DNA of 64,000 nt from an uncultured Christensenella sp. (GTDB lineage Bacteria; Bacillota_A; Clostridia; Christensenellales; Borkfalkiaceae): positions 62,001 to 126,000 of the forward strand of contig CAJTTC010000001.1 in the NCBI GenBank assembly GCA_910579295.1. The letters are read 5' to 3'. The notes beneath the pieces are model-generated. The model saw nothing but the letters and a program-made list of their open reading frames with translations. It was not told the DNA's origin and made no database searches. The position numbers were made by a program, and so were the translations under genes. Position 1 is the stretch's first letter. Each line of letters starts with the position of its first letter. Shown here one piece after another: positions 16,928 through 25,753 of the stretch.

Positions 16928-17609
16928 AAAAGCTGTTGATATAACTCTTACGGTTGTCTTTGCCGTTGTTCTGACCTTGTTCATTTTGACCTTTGCAATC
17001 GGCTTGCCTATCTATTGCAGATTTTTCTATTACATTCAGATTAAAACTCTGAAAATGGAGGAGGCAACGGGTTGGTCGTATCAGACGATAAAGGCGGCTT
17101 ACGACGACGTTCTGGACTATCTTCTGCTTGCCAATCACCCTTTCGGCACGGGCGAGCTGAAATGGACGGAATCGGAAGCGGCTCATTTTGCCGACTGCAA
17201 GGCGCTGTTTACGCTCAATACCTGCGTGCTTGTAATAAGCGGCGTGATTTCGCTCACCCTCATTCTTTTAAACAGATTTAAAGTTATCGAACTGCGTATG
17301 ATAAAGGGACACCGCGTATACCTCATATCCGCCGTAGTGTCGCTTGCTCTGCCGCTTGTGATAGGTTGTCTTGCGGCAATCGACTTCGACAGGGCGTTCG
17401 TCGTCTTTCACAGTATATTCTTCCCCGGCAAGACGAATTGGACGTTTGACCCGAGAACGGAGGAAATTATAAACGTAATGCCCGAAGAATTTTTTATGAA
17501 CTGTGCGATAATCATAGGCGTGGGGCTGATAGCCTTTTCCGCCGCGCTTATCGCCGCCGATTTGATTCTTTGGCGGAAGTCTGAAAAGAACGCGCAAAAA
17601 GGCAATTAA
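16908..17609 (+). CDS. Integral membrane protein, DUF1461/TIGR01906-like
   Basis: 233 residues with four to five transmembrane segments (about 10-38, 98-120, 136-158, 200-222). Family-like features seen: an extracytoplasmic HFADCKALF after the first helix, then FHSIFFPGKTNW (about 168-179) followed by EEIINVMPEEFF, the signature region of DUF1461 proteins. Function of the family is unknown. Start overlaps the upstream gene. Confidence 0.75.
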   Translation: MKNYRGKKAVDITLTVVFAVVLTLFILTFAIGLPIYCRFFYYIQIKTLKMEEATGWSYQTIKAAYDDVLDYLLLANHPFGTGELKWTESEAAHFADCKALFTLNTCVLVISGVISLTLILLNRFKVIELRMIKGHRVYLISAVVSLALPLVIGCLAAIDFDRAFVVFHSIFFPGKTNWTFDPRTEEIINVMPEEFFMNCAIIIGVGLIAFSAALIAADLILWRKSEKNAQKGN

Positions 17610-17636
17610 TACCGCCCTATATTTAGGGTTTACGGG

Positions 17637-17665
17637 TTGATTTACCGACGTTAAAGTGATATAAT
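17637..17665 (+). promoter_or_regulatory. Promoter of hydrogenase gene
   Basis: TTGATT (17637-17642), 17 bp, TATAAT (17660-17665). This gives an 80-nt leader before the start codon at 17753, without an obvious riboswitch. Confidence 0.75.
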
Positions 17666-17752
17666 GAACGTGCGATTTGTAATAGCGTGTGCAAAACCGC
17701 GCCTTTAATCGCGCCGATGTAAGCAAAAGAAATCGATGGAAAAGGAGATTTT

Positions 17753-19270
17753 ATGAAGGAACAGAGTGTAGTAACCGATTTAAGGAGACAGGTGTTTGCC
17801 GAGGTTGCGCGCGTTGCGTACGAGAGCAACGACGTGGCGGGCGATATAGAGGCTATTCCCTATAAGATAACGCCCGACGAAGTGCCCAAGTACAGGGAGA
17901 GCGTTTACCGCGAAAGGCAGATTGTCGCCGAGCGCGTGCGCCTTGCAATGGGGCTCTCTCTTCGCCCCGCAAACAAGCCTGTACATATAACAGAGGGTAT
18001 CGGCAGCAGTAATATTTCGGATAAGTATTACGAGCCGCCTTTGATGCAGGTAATACCCTCCGCGTGCGATAAGTGCCCCGACAACGTTTACGAGGTGTCG
18101 GATATGTGTCGCAACTGCGTGGCTCACTCGTGCATTAAAAACTGCCCCAAGGGAGCTATATCAATCGTCAACGGCAGGTCGTTCATAGACCAAAGCAAAT
18201 GTATTAAGTGCGGCAGATGTAAAAACGCCTGCCCCTACGACGCAATCAGCCACAAGGTTCGTCCCTGTGCGTCGGCGTGCGGGATAAAGGCTATCTCCTC
18301 CGACGAGTACGGCAGAGCGCATATCGACAACGGTAAGTGCGTTGCCTGCGGACAGTGTATGTCGGCGTGCCCGTTCGGCGCTATTGCCGATAAATCGCAG
18401 ATATTCCAGCTCATTCAGTCCATAAAGAAGGGCGACAAAATTATCGCCGCCGTTGCGCCCGCTATTGCAGGGCAGTACGGTGCAAAGACGACTTTGGGCA
18501 AAATAAAAACCGCTCTGTTAAAGCTCGGGTTTGCCGACCTGTACGAGGTTGCCGAGGGAGCGGATCTGGGCTGCATAGCCGAAGCCAACCACTATGTGAA
18601 CGAGGTTGCGACGGGTAAGCTCCCCTTCCTTCTGACAAGCTGTTGTCCCGCGTGGGCGGTGCTTGCAAAAACGCAGTTTCCCGACTTTGTAGAGGAAGTT
18701 TCGCAGGAGCTCACGCCAATGGTTGCAACGGCGAGAAAGATTAAGGAGCTCGACCCCGAAGCGAGGGTTGTGTTTATTGGTCCTTGCGCGGCTAAAAAGT
18801 TGGAGGCTTCGAGAAGATCGCTGAGAAGTTACGTTGATTTCGTTTTGACTTTCGAGGAGCTTGCGGGTATGTTCGTCGCAAAGGACATAAACGTTGCGGA
18901 GCTCGAAGAGAGCCCGCTACGTCAGACTCACTGCACGGGCGCGGGCAGAGGTTACGCAGTTTCAGGCGGCGTTGCCGCGGCAATCGAGCGCACGATAAAG
19001 GAATATTTTCCCGAAACGGAAGTCAACATTTACCATGCGGAGGGGCTTGCCGACTGCAAGAAGATTTTGACGCTTGCAAAGGCGGGCAAAATCAAGGGTT
19101 GCCTTATAGAGGGTATGGGCTGTCCCGGCGGCTGCGTTGCGGGCGTAGGCACTATCGTTCCGCCCGAAAAGGCTAAAATTTTTGTCGAGCAGTTCGCTAA
19201 AAACAGTTCGAGCCAAGTTCCCGAAGCGGAATGGTTGGAGTACGCCGAACGCCTCACCAAAATGAAGTGA
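17753..19270 (+). CDS. [FeFe]-hydrogenase, monomeric, group B-like
   Basis: 505 residues; AAGGAG before ATG. Ferredoxin-type cysteines occur at about 119/122/127/131, 150/153/156/160, with an inserted CxxxC at 172/176, and at 196/199/202/206, giving up to three 4Fe-4S clusters. The H-cluster domain has L1 TSCCPAW (295-301), L2 GPCAAKK (343-349) and L3 EGMGCPGGCVAG (453-464). L2 begins with Gly instead of the Met of classical MPC, as in group B enzymes. It catalyses proton reduction or H2 oxidation with ferredoxin. It is transcribed alone, with no electron-bifurcating partners or maturases nearby. Its physiological direction cannot be read from sequence. Confidence 0.93.
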   Translation: MKEQSVVTDLRRQVFAEVARVAYESNDVAGDIEAIPYKITPDEVPKYRESVYRERQIVAERVRLAMGLSLRPANKPVHITEGIGSSNISDKYYEPPLMQVIPSACDKCPDNVYEVSDMCRNCVAHSCIKNCPKGAISIVNGRSFIDQSKCIKCGRCKNACPYDAISHKVRPCASACGIKAISSDEYGRAHIDNGKCVACGQCMSACPFGAIADKSQIFQLIQSIKKGDKIIAAVAPAIAGQYGAKTTLGKIKTALLKLGFADLYEVAEGADLGCIAEANHYVNEVATGKLPFLLTSCCPAWAVLAKTQFPDFVEEVSQELTPMVATARKIKELDPEARVVFIGPCAAKKLEASRRSLRSYVDFVLTFEELAGMFVAKDINVAELEESPLRQTHCTGAGRGYAVSGGVAAAIERTIKEYFPETEVNIYHAEGLADCKKILTLAKAGKIKGCLIEGMGCPGGCVAGVGTIVPPEKAKIFVEQFAKNSSSQVPEAEWLEYAERLTKMK

Positions 19271-19305
19271 TATTATTTAATTAAATGAAGTAATATTATT
19301 TAATA
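19260..19305. repeat. 23-bp tandem duplication covering the hydrogenase stop codon
   Basis: 19260-19282 and 19283-19305 match at 21 of 23 positions; the first copy contains the last codons and stop of the hydrogenase gene. It is a recent-looking tandem duplication in A/T-rich DNA. Confidence 0.8.
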
Positions 19306-19323
19306 AATAGAATTAAAAATATT

Positions 19324-19359
19324 CTGTCCGCATATTGTTGTGCGGGCAGTTTGCTTTTT
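19324..19359 (+). terminator. Terminator of hydrogenase gene
   Basis: Stem CTGTCCGCA / TGCGGGCAG (one G-T pair) with an 8-nt loop, followed by TTTGCTTTTT. Confidence 0.8.
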
Positions 19360-19362
19360 AAC

Positions 19363-19391
19363 TTGCCATTTTTGTTTGTGTATGATAGAAT
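19363..19391 (+). promoter_or_regulatory. Promoter of prmA operon
   Basis: TTGCCA (19363-19368), 17 bp, TAGAAT (19386-19391), 29 nt before the prmA start. Confidence 0.65.
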
Positions 19392-19419
19392 AGATTTAAT
19401 ACAGGTTGAGGAAAGTAAA

Positions 19420-20361
19420 ATGAAGTTTATCGAGCTTACCGTACACACAACTTCCGAGGGCAGCGAGCTTATCGCCGACGTGATGTGGCGCTACACGAAC
19501 TACGGCGTAGCCATATCCGACGTAAAGGACGTCATTGCGCTCCAACGCGACAAGTCGGCGTATTGGGACTATATGGATGACTGCCTGACTGCAAATACGA
19601 GCGGCGACGTGCTCGTCAAGGCGTTTATCGCGGTTGCCGACGCGCCTTCCGTTCTGCCGAAGATAAGGGCCGACATTGAAGAGATTGAAAAAAACTGCGC
19701 GGGCGCGTTGCCTCTGGGCACTCTCGAAGCCACTAACCGCGAGATTGAGGGCGACGATTGGATAGAGATATGGCGCACGCATTTCCGCCCCATTCACCTC
19801 GGCAGAATAGTTGTCGTGCCCGAATGGATAGCTTATGATAAAGGGGACGGCGAGGAGATAGTAAAGCTCGACAACAATATGGCTTTCGGCACGGGCGAGC
19901 ACGAAACTACGTCTATGTGCGTAGAGCTCTTACAGGAATATATAACTCCCGACAGCGTGTGTATAGACGTCGGATGCGGAAGCGGTATTCTGGGGATATC
20001 GGCGGTTAAGCTGGGCGCAAAGCTCGCCTATCTTACGGATATCGACGCCGTAGCCGTGGAGAGCGCCAACCACAACGCACAGTTAAACGGCGTGTCGGAT
20101 AAAACGGTTATAGCGCGCTCTAACCTTTTGGACGACAGCAGTCTGAAAGGGGATATTATGCTCGCCAACATAACTGCGGATATCCTTGAAAATCTTGCGC
20201 CGTCCATTCCCAAAAATTTAAAGGCGGGCGGCACGCTCATTTTAAGCGGCATCATAGACGGCAAGCTTGACCGCGTGGTGGAAGTGTACTCCGCGCAGGG
20301 GCTTACTCTTGTTAAAAAAGTCAAAAAGGGGGAGTGGAACGCGCTTGCGTTTAAGGGTTAA
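19420..20361 (+). CDS. prmA: Ribosomal protein L11 methyltransferase
   Basis: 313 residues. ATG 19420 with GAGGAAAG upstream is chosen; an upstream extension would start inside the promoter. The N-terminal substrate-recognition domain (about 1-95) precedes the class I methyltransferase domain with FGTGEH at 156-161 and the SAM loop DVGCGSG at 183-189, then LANITADIL (N-x-x motif near the active site). It trimethylates L11 at several sites in other bacteria. The stop shares its last A with the rsmE start, indicating coupled translation. Confidence 0.93.
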   Translation: MKFIELTVHTTSEGSELIADVMWRYTNYGVAISDVKDVIALQRDKSAYWDYMDDCLTANTSGDVLVKAFIAVADAPSVLPKIRADIEEIEKNCAGALPLGTLEATNREIEGDDWIEIWRTHFRPIHLGRIVVVPEWIAYDKGDGEEIVKLDNNMAFGTGEHETTSMCVELLQEYITPDSVCIDVGCGSGILGISAVKLGAKLAYLTDIDAVAVESANHNAQLNGVSDKTVIARSNLLDDSSLKGDIMLANITADILENLAPSIPKNLKAGGTLILSGIIDGKLDRVVEVYSAQGLTLVKKVKKGEWNALAFKG

Positions 20362-21092
20362 TGTCAGCTCCCAAAAGATTTTTCTGTAATACAATAGACT
20401 ACCCCGACGTTACGGAAGCAACGCTTGACGGCGAAGAGTTCGTTCACGCAAAGACCGTGCTCCGCATAACCGAGGGTACGGAAATAACTCTTCTCGACAA
20501 CGGCGGTAACGAGTACACGGCAATAGTTACAAAGCTCGAAAAACACCGTTTGTCGGCACATATTACGGGGGTAAATCGCGGGGAGCGCGAAATGTCGACG
20601 CCCGTCTATCTGCTTGTCGGCGCGTTAAAGGGCGACAAAACAGAGCTTGTAGTGCAAAAGGCGACGGAGCTCGGCGCGTCGAAAATCGGCGTGTTTTCTT
20701 CCCGTTACTGTTCGGCTTATATGAACGGCAACAAGCTCGAAAGGCTTAACAAGGTCGCGCGGGAGGCGGCAAAGCAGTGTTATCGTTCCGTCGCTCCCGA
20801 AGTCGTATATTTTGAGAATTTGAATTCCGCTCTCGCTTCGGCGGAGGGGTACGCAAACAAGCTGTTTTTCTGCGAATTTGCCGAGAGCAGCGAGACTGAT
20901 TTTAAGCGTATAAGCGGCTCTACGGCGTTGGTCGTCGGCAGTGAGGGCGGCTTTGCGGACGAGGAGTATGCGGCGGCAAAAGACGAATACGGCTTCAAGG
21001 GTATGAGTCTGGGCAAGCGCATACTTCGTGCGGAAACGGCGGCGGTTGCCGTATGCGCGCTCGCGGCGTTTAATTTGGGTGAGTTGGAATGA
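20361..21092 (+). CDS. rsmE: 16S rRNA m3U1498 methyltransferase
   Basis: 243 residues, typical for the family. N-terminal PUA-like domain (about 1-75) and SPOUT knot: KGDKTELVVQKATELG (about 93-108), then VVGSEGGF (about 191-198) and SLGKRILRAETA (about 214-225), all hallmark RsmE motifs. It overlaps prmA by 1 nt and mtaB by 4 nt. The prmA-rsmE pair is conserved in Firmicutes. Confidence 0.95.
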   Translation: MSAPKRFFCNTIDYPDVTEATLDGEEFVHAKTVLRITEGTEITLLDNGGNEYTAIVTKLEKHRLSAHITGVNRGEREMSTPVYLLVGALKGDKTELVVQKATELGASKIGVFSSRYCSAYMNGNKLERLNKVAREAAKQCYRSVAPEVVYFENLNSALASAEGYANKLFFCEFAESSETDFKRISGSTALVVGSEGGFADEEYAAAKDEYGFKGMSLGKRILRAETAAVAVCALAAFNLGELE

Positions 21093-22306
21093 GAGCGGTC
21101 GTATTCACTCTTGGCTGTAAGGTAAACGAGGTGGAGAGCGCGGCGATAATGTCGGAGCTCGAAAACCGCGGCTGGGATGTTTCGGAAGAGCTTTCTCCCG
21201 CGGATATATATGTGTTAAACACCTGCGCGGTTACGAGAGAGGCGGAAAAAAAGAGCCGTCAGCTAATCGCGCGCGTAAAGAAATTCAATCCCGACGCCCT
21301 GATATACGTGTGCGGTTGCGCTTCTCAGAAAAACGCCGTACAGTTCGAAAATAAGGACGGCGTGCGGTATGTGTGCGGGGCAAACTCCAAACAGCGCATA
21401 GTAACCGCCGTTTGCGCCGATTTCGGCGGAGTAGAGTGCGAGCGGCTCGGCTATCCGAAGCAGGTCAAAACGCGGGCGTTTATCAAAATCGGCGACGGCT
21501 GTAACAACTTCTGTTCGTACTGCGTAATTCCCTATCTGCGCGGTCGCGTCACCTCGCGCTCGGTAGAGGATATCGTCAACGAGGTTAAGGCGTGCGCCGC
21601 TCCCGAAATCGTGCTTACGGGCATAAATATTTCTGCGTACGACGTCGACGGCGGCGGCTTGAAGGGGCTGATAGAAGCGCTTGCGTTCACCGATAAGAGA
21701 GTGCGCCTCGGCTCCATAGAATGCAACGTGATAGACGACGGGCTTTTGGACGCGCTCGGCAGGTTGACGGACTTTGCTCCGCAATTTCACCTGTCGTTAC
21801 AGAGCGGTTCTGACGTCGTTTTGCGCGCAATGAACAGACGGTACACGCGCGCGCAGTATCTCGAAAAGTGCGGGCTTATCCGTAAGCGTTTTCCCGACGC
21901 GGCGATAACCACCGATATAATCGCGGGATTTTGCGGAGAGAGCGATGAGGACTTTGAAGATAGCCTTTCCATAATAGAGGAGGCTGGACTTGCACGCGTG
22001 CACGCATTTGCGTTTTCACCGAGAGAGGGTACGGCGGCGTTCGGAATGAAAGACCTGCCCGCGGACGTAAAATCGGAGCGGCTTCACCGGCTTATAGAGC
22101 TTGGGAAAGCCGCCGAGGAAAAATTTATAAAGGCGCGATTGGGGCGGGAATATGCCTTAATCACCGAAGAATTTAACGGCGGATACACCTGCGGCTATAC
22201 GGGTAATTACATACGCGTTTTCGTCGCGGGCGAGCATAAGGGTAGAATAAACGTTAGGCTCAAAAAAATTTTCCGCGACGGCGCATTGGCTGAAATAGCC
22301 GACTGA
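21089..22306 (+). CDS. mtaB: tRNA t6A37 methylthiotransferase
   Basis: 405 residues. The N-terminal MTTase domain has cysteines at 10, 46 and 77 for one 4Fe-4S cluster; the radical-SAM motif CNNFCSYC has Cys 138, 142 and 145. The following VIPYLRGRVTSR is typical of MtaB, as is the FTLGCKVNxxES start. The C-terminal part is a TRAM-like domain (about 345-405). It converts t6A to ms2t6A in ANN-decoding tRNAs. Overlaps rsmE by ATGA. Confidence 0.93.
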   Translation: MRAVVFTLGCKVNEVESAAIMSELENRGWDVSEELSPADIYVLNTCAVTREAEKKSRQLIARVKKFNPDALIYVCGCASQKNAVQFENKDGVRYVCGANSKQRIVTAVCADFGGVECERLGYPKQVKTRAFIKIGDGCNNFCSYCVIPYLRGRVTSRSVEDIVNEVKACAAPEIVLTGINISAYDVDGGGLKGLIEALAFTDKRVRLGSIECNVIDDGLLDALGRLTDFAPQFHLSLQSGSDVVLRAMNRRYTRAQYLEKCGLIRKRFPDAAITTDIIAGFCGESDEDFEDSLSIIEEAGLARVHAFAFSPREGTAAFGMKDLPADVKSERLHRLIELGKAAEEKFIKARLGREYALITEEFNGGYTCGYTGNYIRVFVAGEHKGRINVRLKKIFRDGALAEIAD

Positions 22307-22330
22307 TTAAAAGGGCAAGAAAGGAGTTGT

Positions 22331-24016
22331 ATGGATTTGACAGAGGGTGACGACAATCACAAAACAAAGGCGCGCAACGTTGTAACCGAATTTTTCAGAC
22401 AGACGTTCCGCAGTCATACGGGCGACGAATATTCCGAGCTTTTAACCCGCGGAATGCGCGGCGACGGCGGCGTAAACAAAAAGTATCCGTGGGCGTATAT
22501 CAGACTGTTCGCTTTAATCGTCATACTGTTTGCAATATATCTGCTGATAGTGCGTTTTACCTCTAACGAGCTGTTAACGCCTACGATAATGACGCTCGGT
22601 TCAATAAGCGTGAGTTTGTCGTTCCTCATCTTTCTGTACGAGCTGTATCCAAAAAAAGATTTAAGCATTATGCTGGTCTGTCTTGCTATGTTGATAGGCG
22701 GCGCGCTGTCGACTATTATTACGCAAGTGCTTTTCAACGTCTTCACTACCGACAGCAAATGGTTATTTTCGGTGTTCGTAGGCTTTTTCGAGGAGCTTCC
22801 AAAAGCGATATCCACCATTCTGATATTGGTCGTCACGCGTAAAAATTCGCCGCTTGCGGGCTTTATTATCGGCGCGGCGGTCGGTTGCGGCTTTTCTATT
22901 GTCGAGGATATGGGTTACATATTCGTAATGTCCAACGAAATGCCCGTTATGAACCTTACGACCATAATAGAGGTTGCCGTAGGCAGAGGCGCGACGGCGC
23001 TGTGCACTCACATTTTGTGGACGGCGGCTATAGGTTGGGCATACTGCCATTTCTCCCGTCATCTCGCCAACGTGGCGTTCTATCTGATTACGTTGCTTTC
23101 CTGCGGGTTGCATATCTGTTGGGATTTGCCGCTTGACTCGCTCCCCCTTGCGTTCATTTATGTGGCTTGCGGCGTGATTGCTTGCGTGGAGTGTCTGCTC
23201 ATACTGCATTTCGAAAGGCGCAAGGTATTCAACGAGAACCCGTTGCCGAACGTCGGGCTGTATGTTAACGAAAACGCCGTCAATCAACTTGCGAAGCAGG
23301 ATAATTTAAAGGAGCGGTCTCTGGATAAGAGCAATCCGAAATATTGGCGACATTGGGGGCTGTTTTCCGTGGCGCTCGGCACGTTTTTGATGGCGGTGAT
23401 TTCTATTATTTACTGCTCTATCCCTTTCCGCGAAACGTACGGAACGGAAACGTTTTATTCCCCCGAGAGCTTCGTTGATTATATGCAGAACGGTCTGGAT
23501 TTCGACGTGGAGGAGTATAGGGCGTACAACGCTCACGATACGGCTAACGACGTGCCCGAAACGGTGGGCAACAGGCTGACGAGGGTTACTCAGCGGGTGA
23601 CGGACAAAAACAACGAAAATATAGTCTACAACTATAAATATACCGTAAGTCACGACGATTTCAGCAACAGAGATTATTTCTTTCTGTATTCCACGACGGT
23701 GACAACGACTAACGAGTTGGGTATAAGTGTGGAGTATGAGCGCGAGGACGTGTATAACGACGGCTTAAAGTACGCTTCGTTCTTCCGCTTGAATAACAGC
23801 GTTACGGGTTTTAACTTCACTTCAAACGGCAATATTACGGTGTTTATTTACAACCCCGCGTTTGTGCGCGATTTGTCCGATTGGAAATACACCTCGCTGT
23901 TCATAACGTTTGCGTCAATATTCGGAGCGTCGCTTGTGTGCTACGTTTCGCTGTCAATAAAAAGTTGGAGGGTTAAAAAATTATGCTCGATGGAAAATGC
24001 GTCTTCTGTAAAATAA
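22331..24016 (+). CDS. PrsW-family intramembrane metalloprotease
   Basis: 561 residues. About 8 transmembrane helices at 55-265 hold the family motifs: EELPK at 154-158, FSIVEDMGY at 188-196, His 227 (HILW) and His 261 (HICWD). These supply the metal ligands and glutamate base. After a cytoplasmic stretch (about 290-335) a further TM (about 345-368) leads to an extracytoplasmic domain of about 160 residues and a last TM near 525-545. PrsW cleaves anti-sigma factors in B. subtilis; substrate here unknown, and the C-terminal ectodomain is larger than in B. subtilis PrsW. The HIT gene begins inside its 3' end. Confidence 0.85.
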   Translation: MDLTEGDDNHKTKARNVVTEFFRQTFRSHTGDEYSELLTRGMRGDGGVNKKYPWAYIRLFALIVILFAIYLLIVRFTSNELLTPTIMTLGSISVSLSFLIFLYELYPKKDLSIMLVCLAMLIGGALSTIITQVLFNVFTTDSKWLFSVFVGFFEELPKAISTILILVVTRKNSPLAGFIIGAAVGCGFSIVEDMGYIFVMSNEMPVMNLTTIIEVAVGRGATALCTHILWTAAIGWAYCHFSRHLANVAFYLITLLSCGLHICWDLPLDSLPLAFIYVACGVIACVECLLILHFERRKVFNENPLPNVGLYVNENAVNQLAKQDNLKERSLDKSNPKYWRHWGLFSVALGTFLMAVISIIYCSIPFRETYGTETFYSPESFVDYMQNGLDFDVEEYRAYNAHDTANDVPETVGNRLTRVTQRVTDKNNENIVYNYKYTVSHDDFSNRDYFFLYSTTVTTTNELGISVEYEREDVYNDGLKYASFFRLNNSVTGFNFTSNGNITVFIYNPAFVRDLSDWKYTSLFITFASIFGASLVCYVSLSIKSWRVKKLCSMENASSVK

Positions 24017-24324
24017 TCAAGGGTGAAATTCCCGCGGGGATAGTGTACGAGGACGATAAAATGTGCGTTTTTAAGGACTTAGAGCCGAAGGCAAAAGTGC
24101 ATTTGCTGGCTGTTCCCAAAACTCACTTCAAACTGCTTGCCGAGATGGGGGAGGAGGAGAAAAACATTCTCGCCTATATGCTCGGTAAAATTCCCGCAAT
24201 CGCCGCGGAAAACGGTTGCGGCAACGGCTATCGCCTTATTATTAATCAGGGCGACGACGCGGGACAGACCGTGTTCCATTTGCATATACACATTCTCGGC
24301 GGCGAACAGCTCGGCGATTTGTGA
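23983..24324 (+). CDS. HIT-family nucleotide hydrolase/transferase (HINT-like)
   Basis: 113 residues, the usual HINT length. It has CVFCKIIKGEIPA at the start and the histidine triad HLHIH at 99-103 with GQTVFHLHIHILGG, which is the full family signature. It hydrolyses nucleoside phosphoramidates in related proteins. The ATG has GGAGGG upstream and overlaps the PrsW gene by 34 nt. Confidence 0.93.
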   Translation: MLDGKCVFCKIIKGEIPAGIVYEDDKMCVFKDLEPKAKVHLLAVPKTHFKLLAEMGEEEKNILAYMLGKIPAIAAENGCGNGYRLIINQGDDAGQTVFHLHIHILGGEQLGDL

Positions 24325-24386
24325 CAGATTATTGTTTATATCGCTTCGCCGCCGACGCGGAGCTTACGATTTTTTAAATTATAATG

Positions 24387-24419
24387 CGCTCACCCGAAGA
24401 AAAAGGGTGAGCGTTTTTT
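24387..24419 (+). terminator. Terminator of prmA-HIT operon
   Basis: 9-bp perfect stem CGCTCACCC / GGGTGAGCG with a 9-nt A/G loop and a T6 tract, between the convergent HIT and WYL-regulator genes. Confidence 0.92.
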
Positions 24420-24456
24420 CGTTGTTTGAGGCATATGTAGGGGGCAATCGCATTTT

Positions 24457-25374
24457 TCAGTCCTGAGCTATCGCAAGAGCGGCGGCTTTTACGCGTTCGC
24501 ATAAATCGGCGGGAGCAAGCACTTTAACCTTTCCGCCGTAGCCCAGAATTTTATCTACAAGCGTTTCGTCGTCGGGCAGCGATACGGTTGCGACCAACGC
24601 GTTGCCGCGCGGTTCAACGTTGTCTACGCCGAGCAATTCCTCAACGACCGACAGCGCGTCCTTGCGTATTTCAAGGGTAACGGGCACAAGCTGTTCGGAG
24701 GAGTATTCGAAGTTCAGCGGTATTTCGTCCTTTTTTATTTCCTGCTTTACAAACGTCCGCCCCGTCAGCCGCGCGCCCTTTATGCGCCCTATCTTAAACG
24801 TTCTGAAATCCTGCCGCGTATGGCAGAAGGCGTAAATGTACCAGACGCTTTGCTTGAATATGAGCACGTGCGGGTCGATTATACGTCTGCTGTGCTCGCC
24901 CTCGCGCGAGATATAGTCTATCTCCAAACACATACTCTCGCGTACAGCCTGCTCGCAAACCTTCATTTTCTGCGGAAACTTGCCGAGATCCGCCCACGAG
25001 CCGCCGTCTATAATTATGTTGCCGCTTACGGTAAGCTCGCGCCTGTCGGCTTTCTGTTGCTGTTTGAGCTTTTCAAGCGCGGATAAAACGTCCTCGTCTT
25101 CCATAGTCGACAGCATAGCCGTGAGCGCGTTTGTCACCGCCGCGTATTCGCCGCGCGTAAAAAAGCCCGAGGGCAGTTTAAACGTGTCGGCAATAAAAAT
25201 CCCGCCGTATCTGCCCCGCACGACGTCAATAGGCACGCCCGAAACGTTGAGCTCTTCAACGTAGCGGTAAACGCTCCGCACCGAAATTTCAAAGCGCTCC
25301 GCCATTTCGCTTGCCGTCACCTTTCTGCGTGAAGTCAGAAGCATCAGCATTTTAATCATAATTTGGTATTTCAT
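24457..25374 (-). CDS. WYL-domain transcriptional regulator (HTH_11 + WYL)
   Basis: 305 residues. ATG at 25374 has GGAG 6 nt upstream. N-terminal helix-turn-helix (about 1-55, TASEMAERFEISVRSVYRYVEEL), then a WYL domain about 130-205, ending with the C-terminal extension (WCX). Such regulators bind a ligand, often nucleic acid or nucleotide, through the WYL domain. It is divergent from a 71-residue protein gene (start 116 nt away), which is the most likely local target, and convergent with the prmA operon. Confidence 0.88.
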   Translation of the reverse strand: MKYQIMIKMLMLLTSRRKVTASEMAERFEISVRSVYRYVEELNVSGVPIDVVRGRYGGIFIADTFKLPSGFFTRGEYAAVTNALTAMLSTMEDEDVLSALEKLKQQQKADRRELTVSGNIIIDGGSWADLGKFPQKMKVCEQAVRESMCLEIDYISREGEHSRRIIDPHVLIFKQSVWYIYAFCHTRQDFRTFKIGRIKGARLTGRTFVKQEIKKDEIPLNFEYSSEQLVPVTLEIRKDALSVVEELLGVDNVEPRGNALVATVSLPDDETLVDKILGYGGKVKVLAPADLCERVKAAALAIAQD

Positions 25375-25490
25375 TTGAAGCTCCGCAATAAAATATTTAG
25401 AAAAAGTTAAAAATATTTTATCATATATGACAATATGTGTCAACTATAAGCGGTAAAATAAGTATGTAAAAAATAAATGAGGTGACAGGA

Positions 25491-25706
25491 ATGACGGTGT
25501 TGAATTATATGGCGGAGATAAAGAACAGGCTGAGTGAAAAGCACTCGGGCGAAACCTATCTGTTCGGTGAGGGCTTTGACGGCGTGCCCGTAACGACGCG
25601 TACGGCGTGCGAAATTATAGAGGAGATGAGCAATTTGCAGGGGCTCAACAAAGGTAAGCGGCTTGCCGCGAGAAGGCGTGCAAAGCAAGCGGCGTACGCT
25701 TATTAA
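25491..25706 (+). CDS. Small basic protein of unknown function
   Basis: 71 residues. ATG 25491 is preferred to GTG 25482, which lies within its own AGGTG site. Predicted helical with a C-terminal basic stretch (KGKRLAARRRAKQAA) that could contact nucleic acid. Divergent from the WYL regulator and followed by a strong terminator. No family recognised. Confidence 0.6.
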   Translation: MTVLNYMAEIKNRLSEKHSGETYLFGEGFDGVPVTTRTACEIIEEMSNLQGLNKGKRLAARRRAKQAAYAY

Positions 25707-25722
25707 TTTGAATAAAAATATG

Positions 25723-25746
25723 GCGGGGCGGAAATTTCCGCCCCGC
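25723..25746. terminator. Bidirectional terminator, perfect 12-bp palindrome
   Basis: GCGGGGCGGAAA / TTTCCGCCCCGC, perfect, between convergent genes. Upstream AATAAAAATA gives the T-tract for minus-strand transcripts of the ABC operon. Confidence 0.85.
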
Positions 25747-25753
25747 TGTAAGT

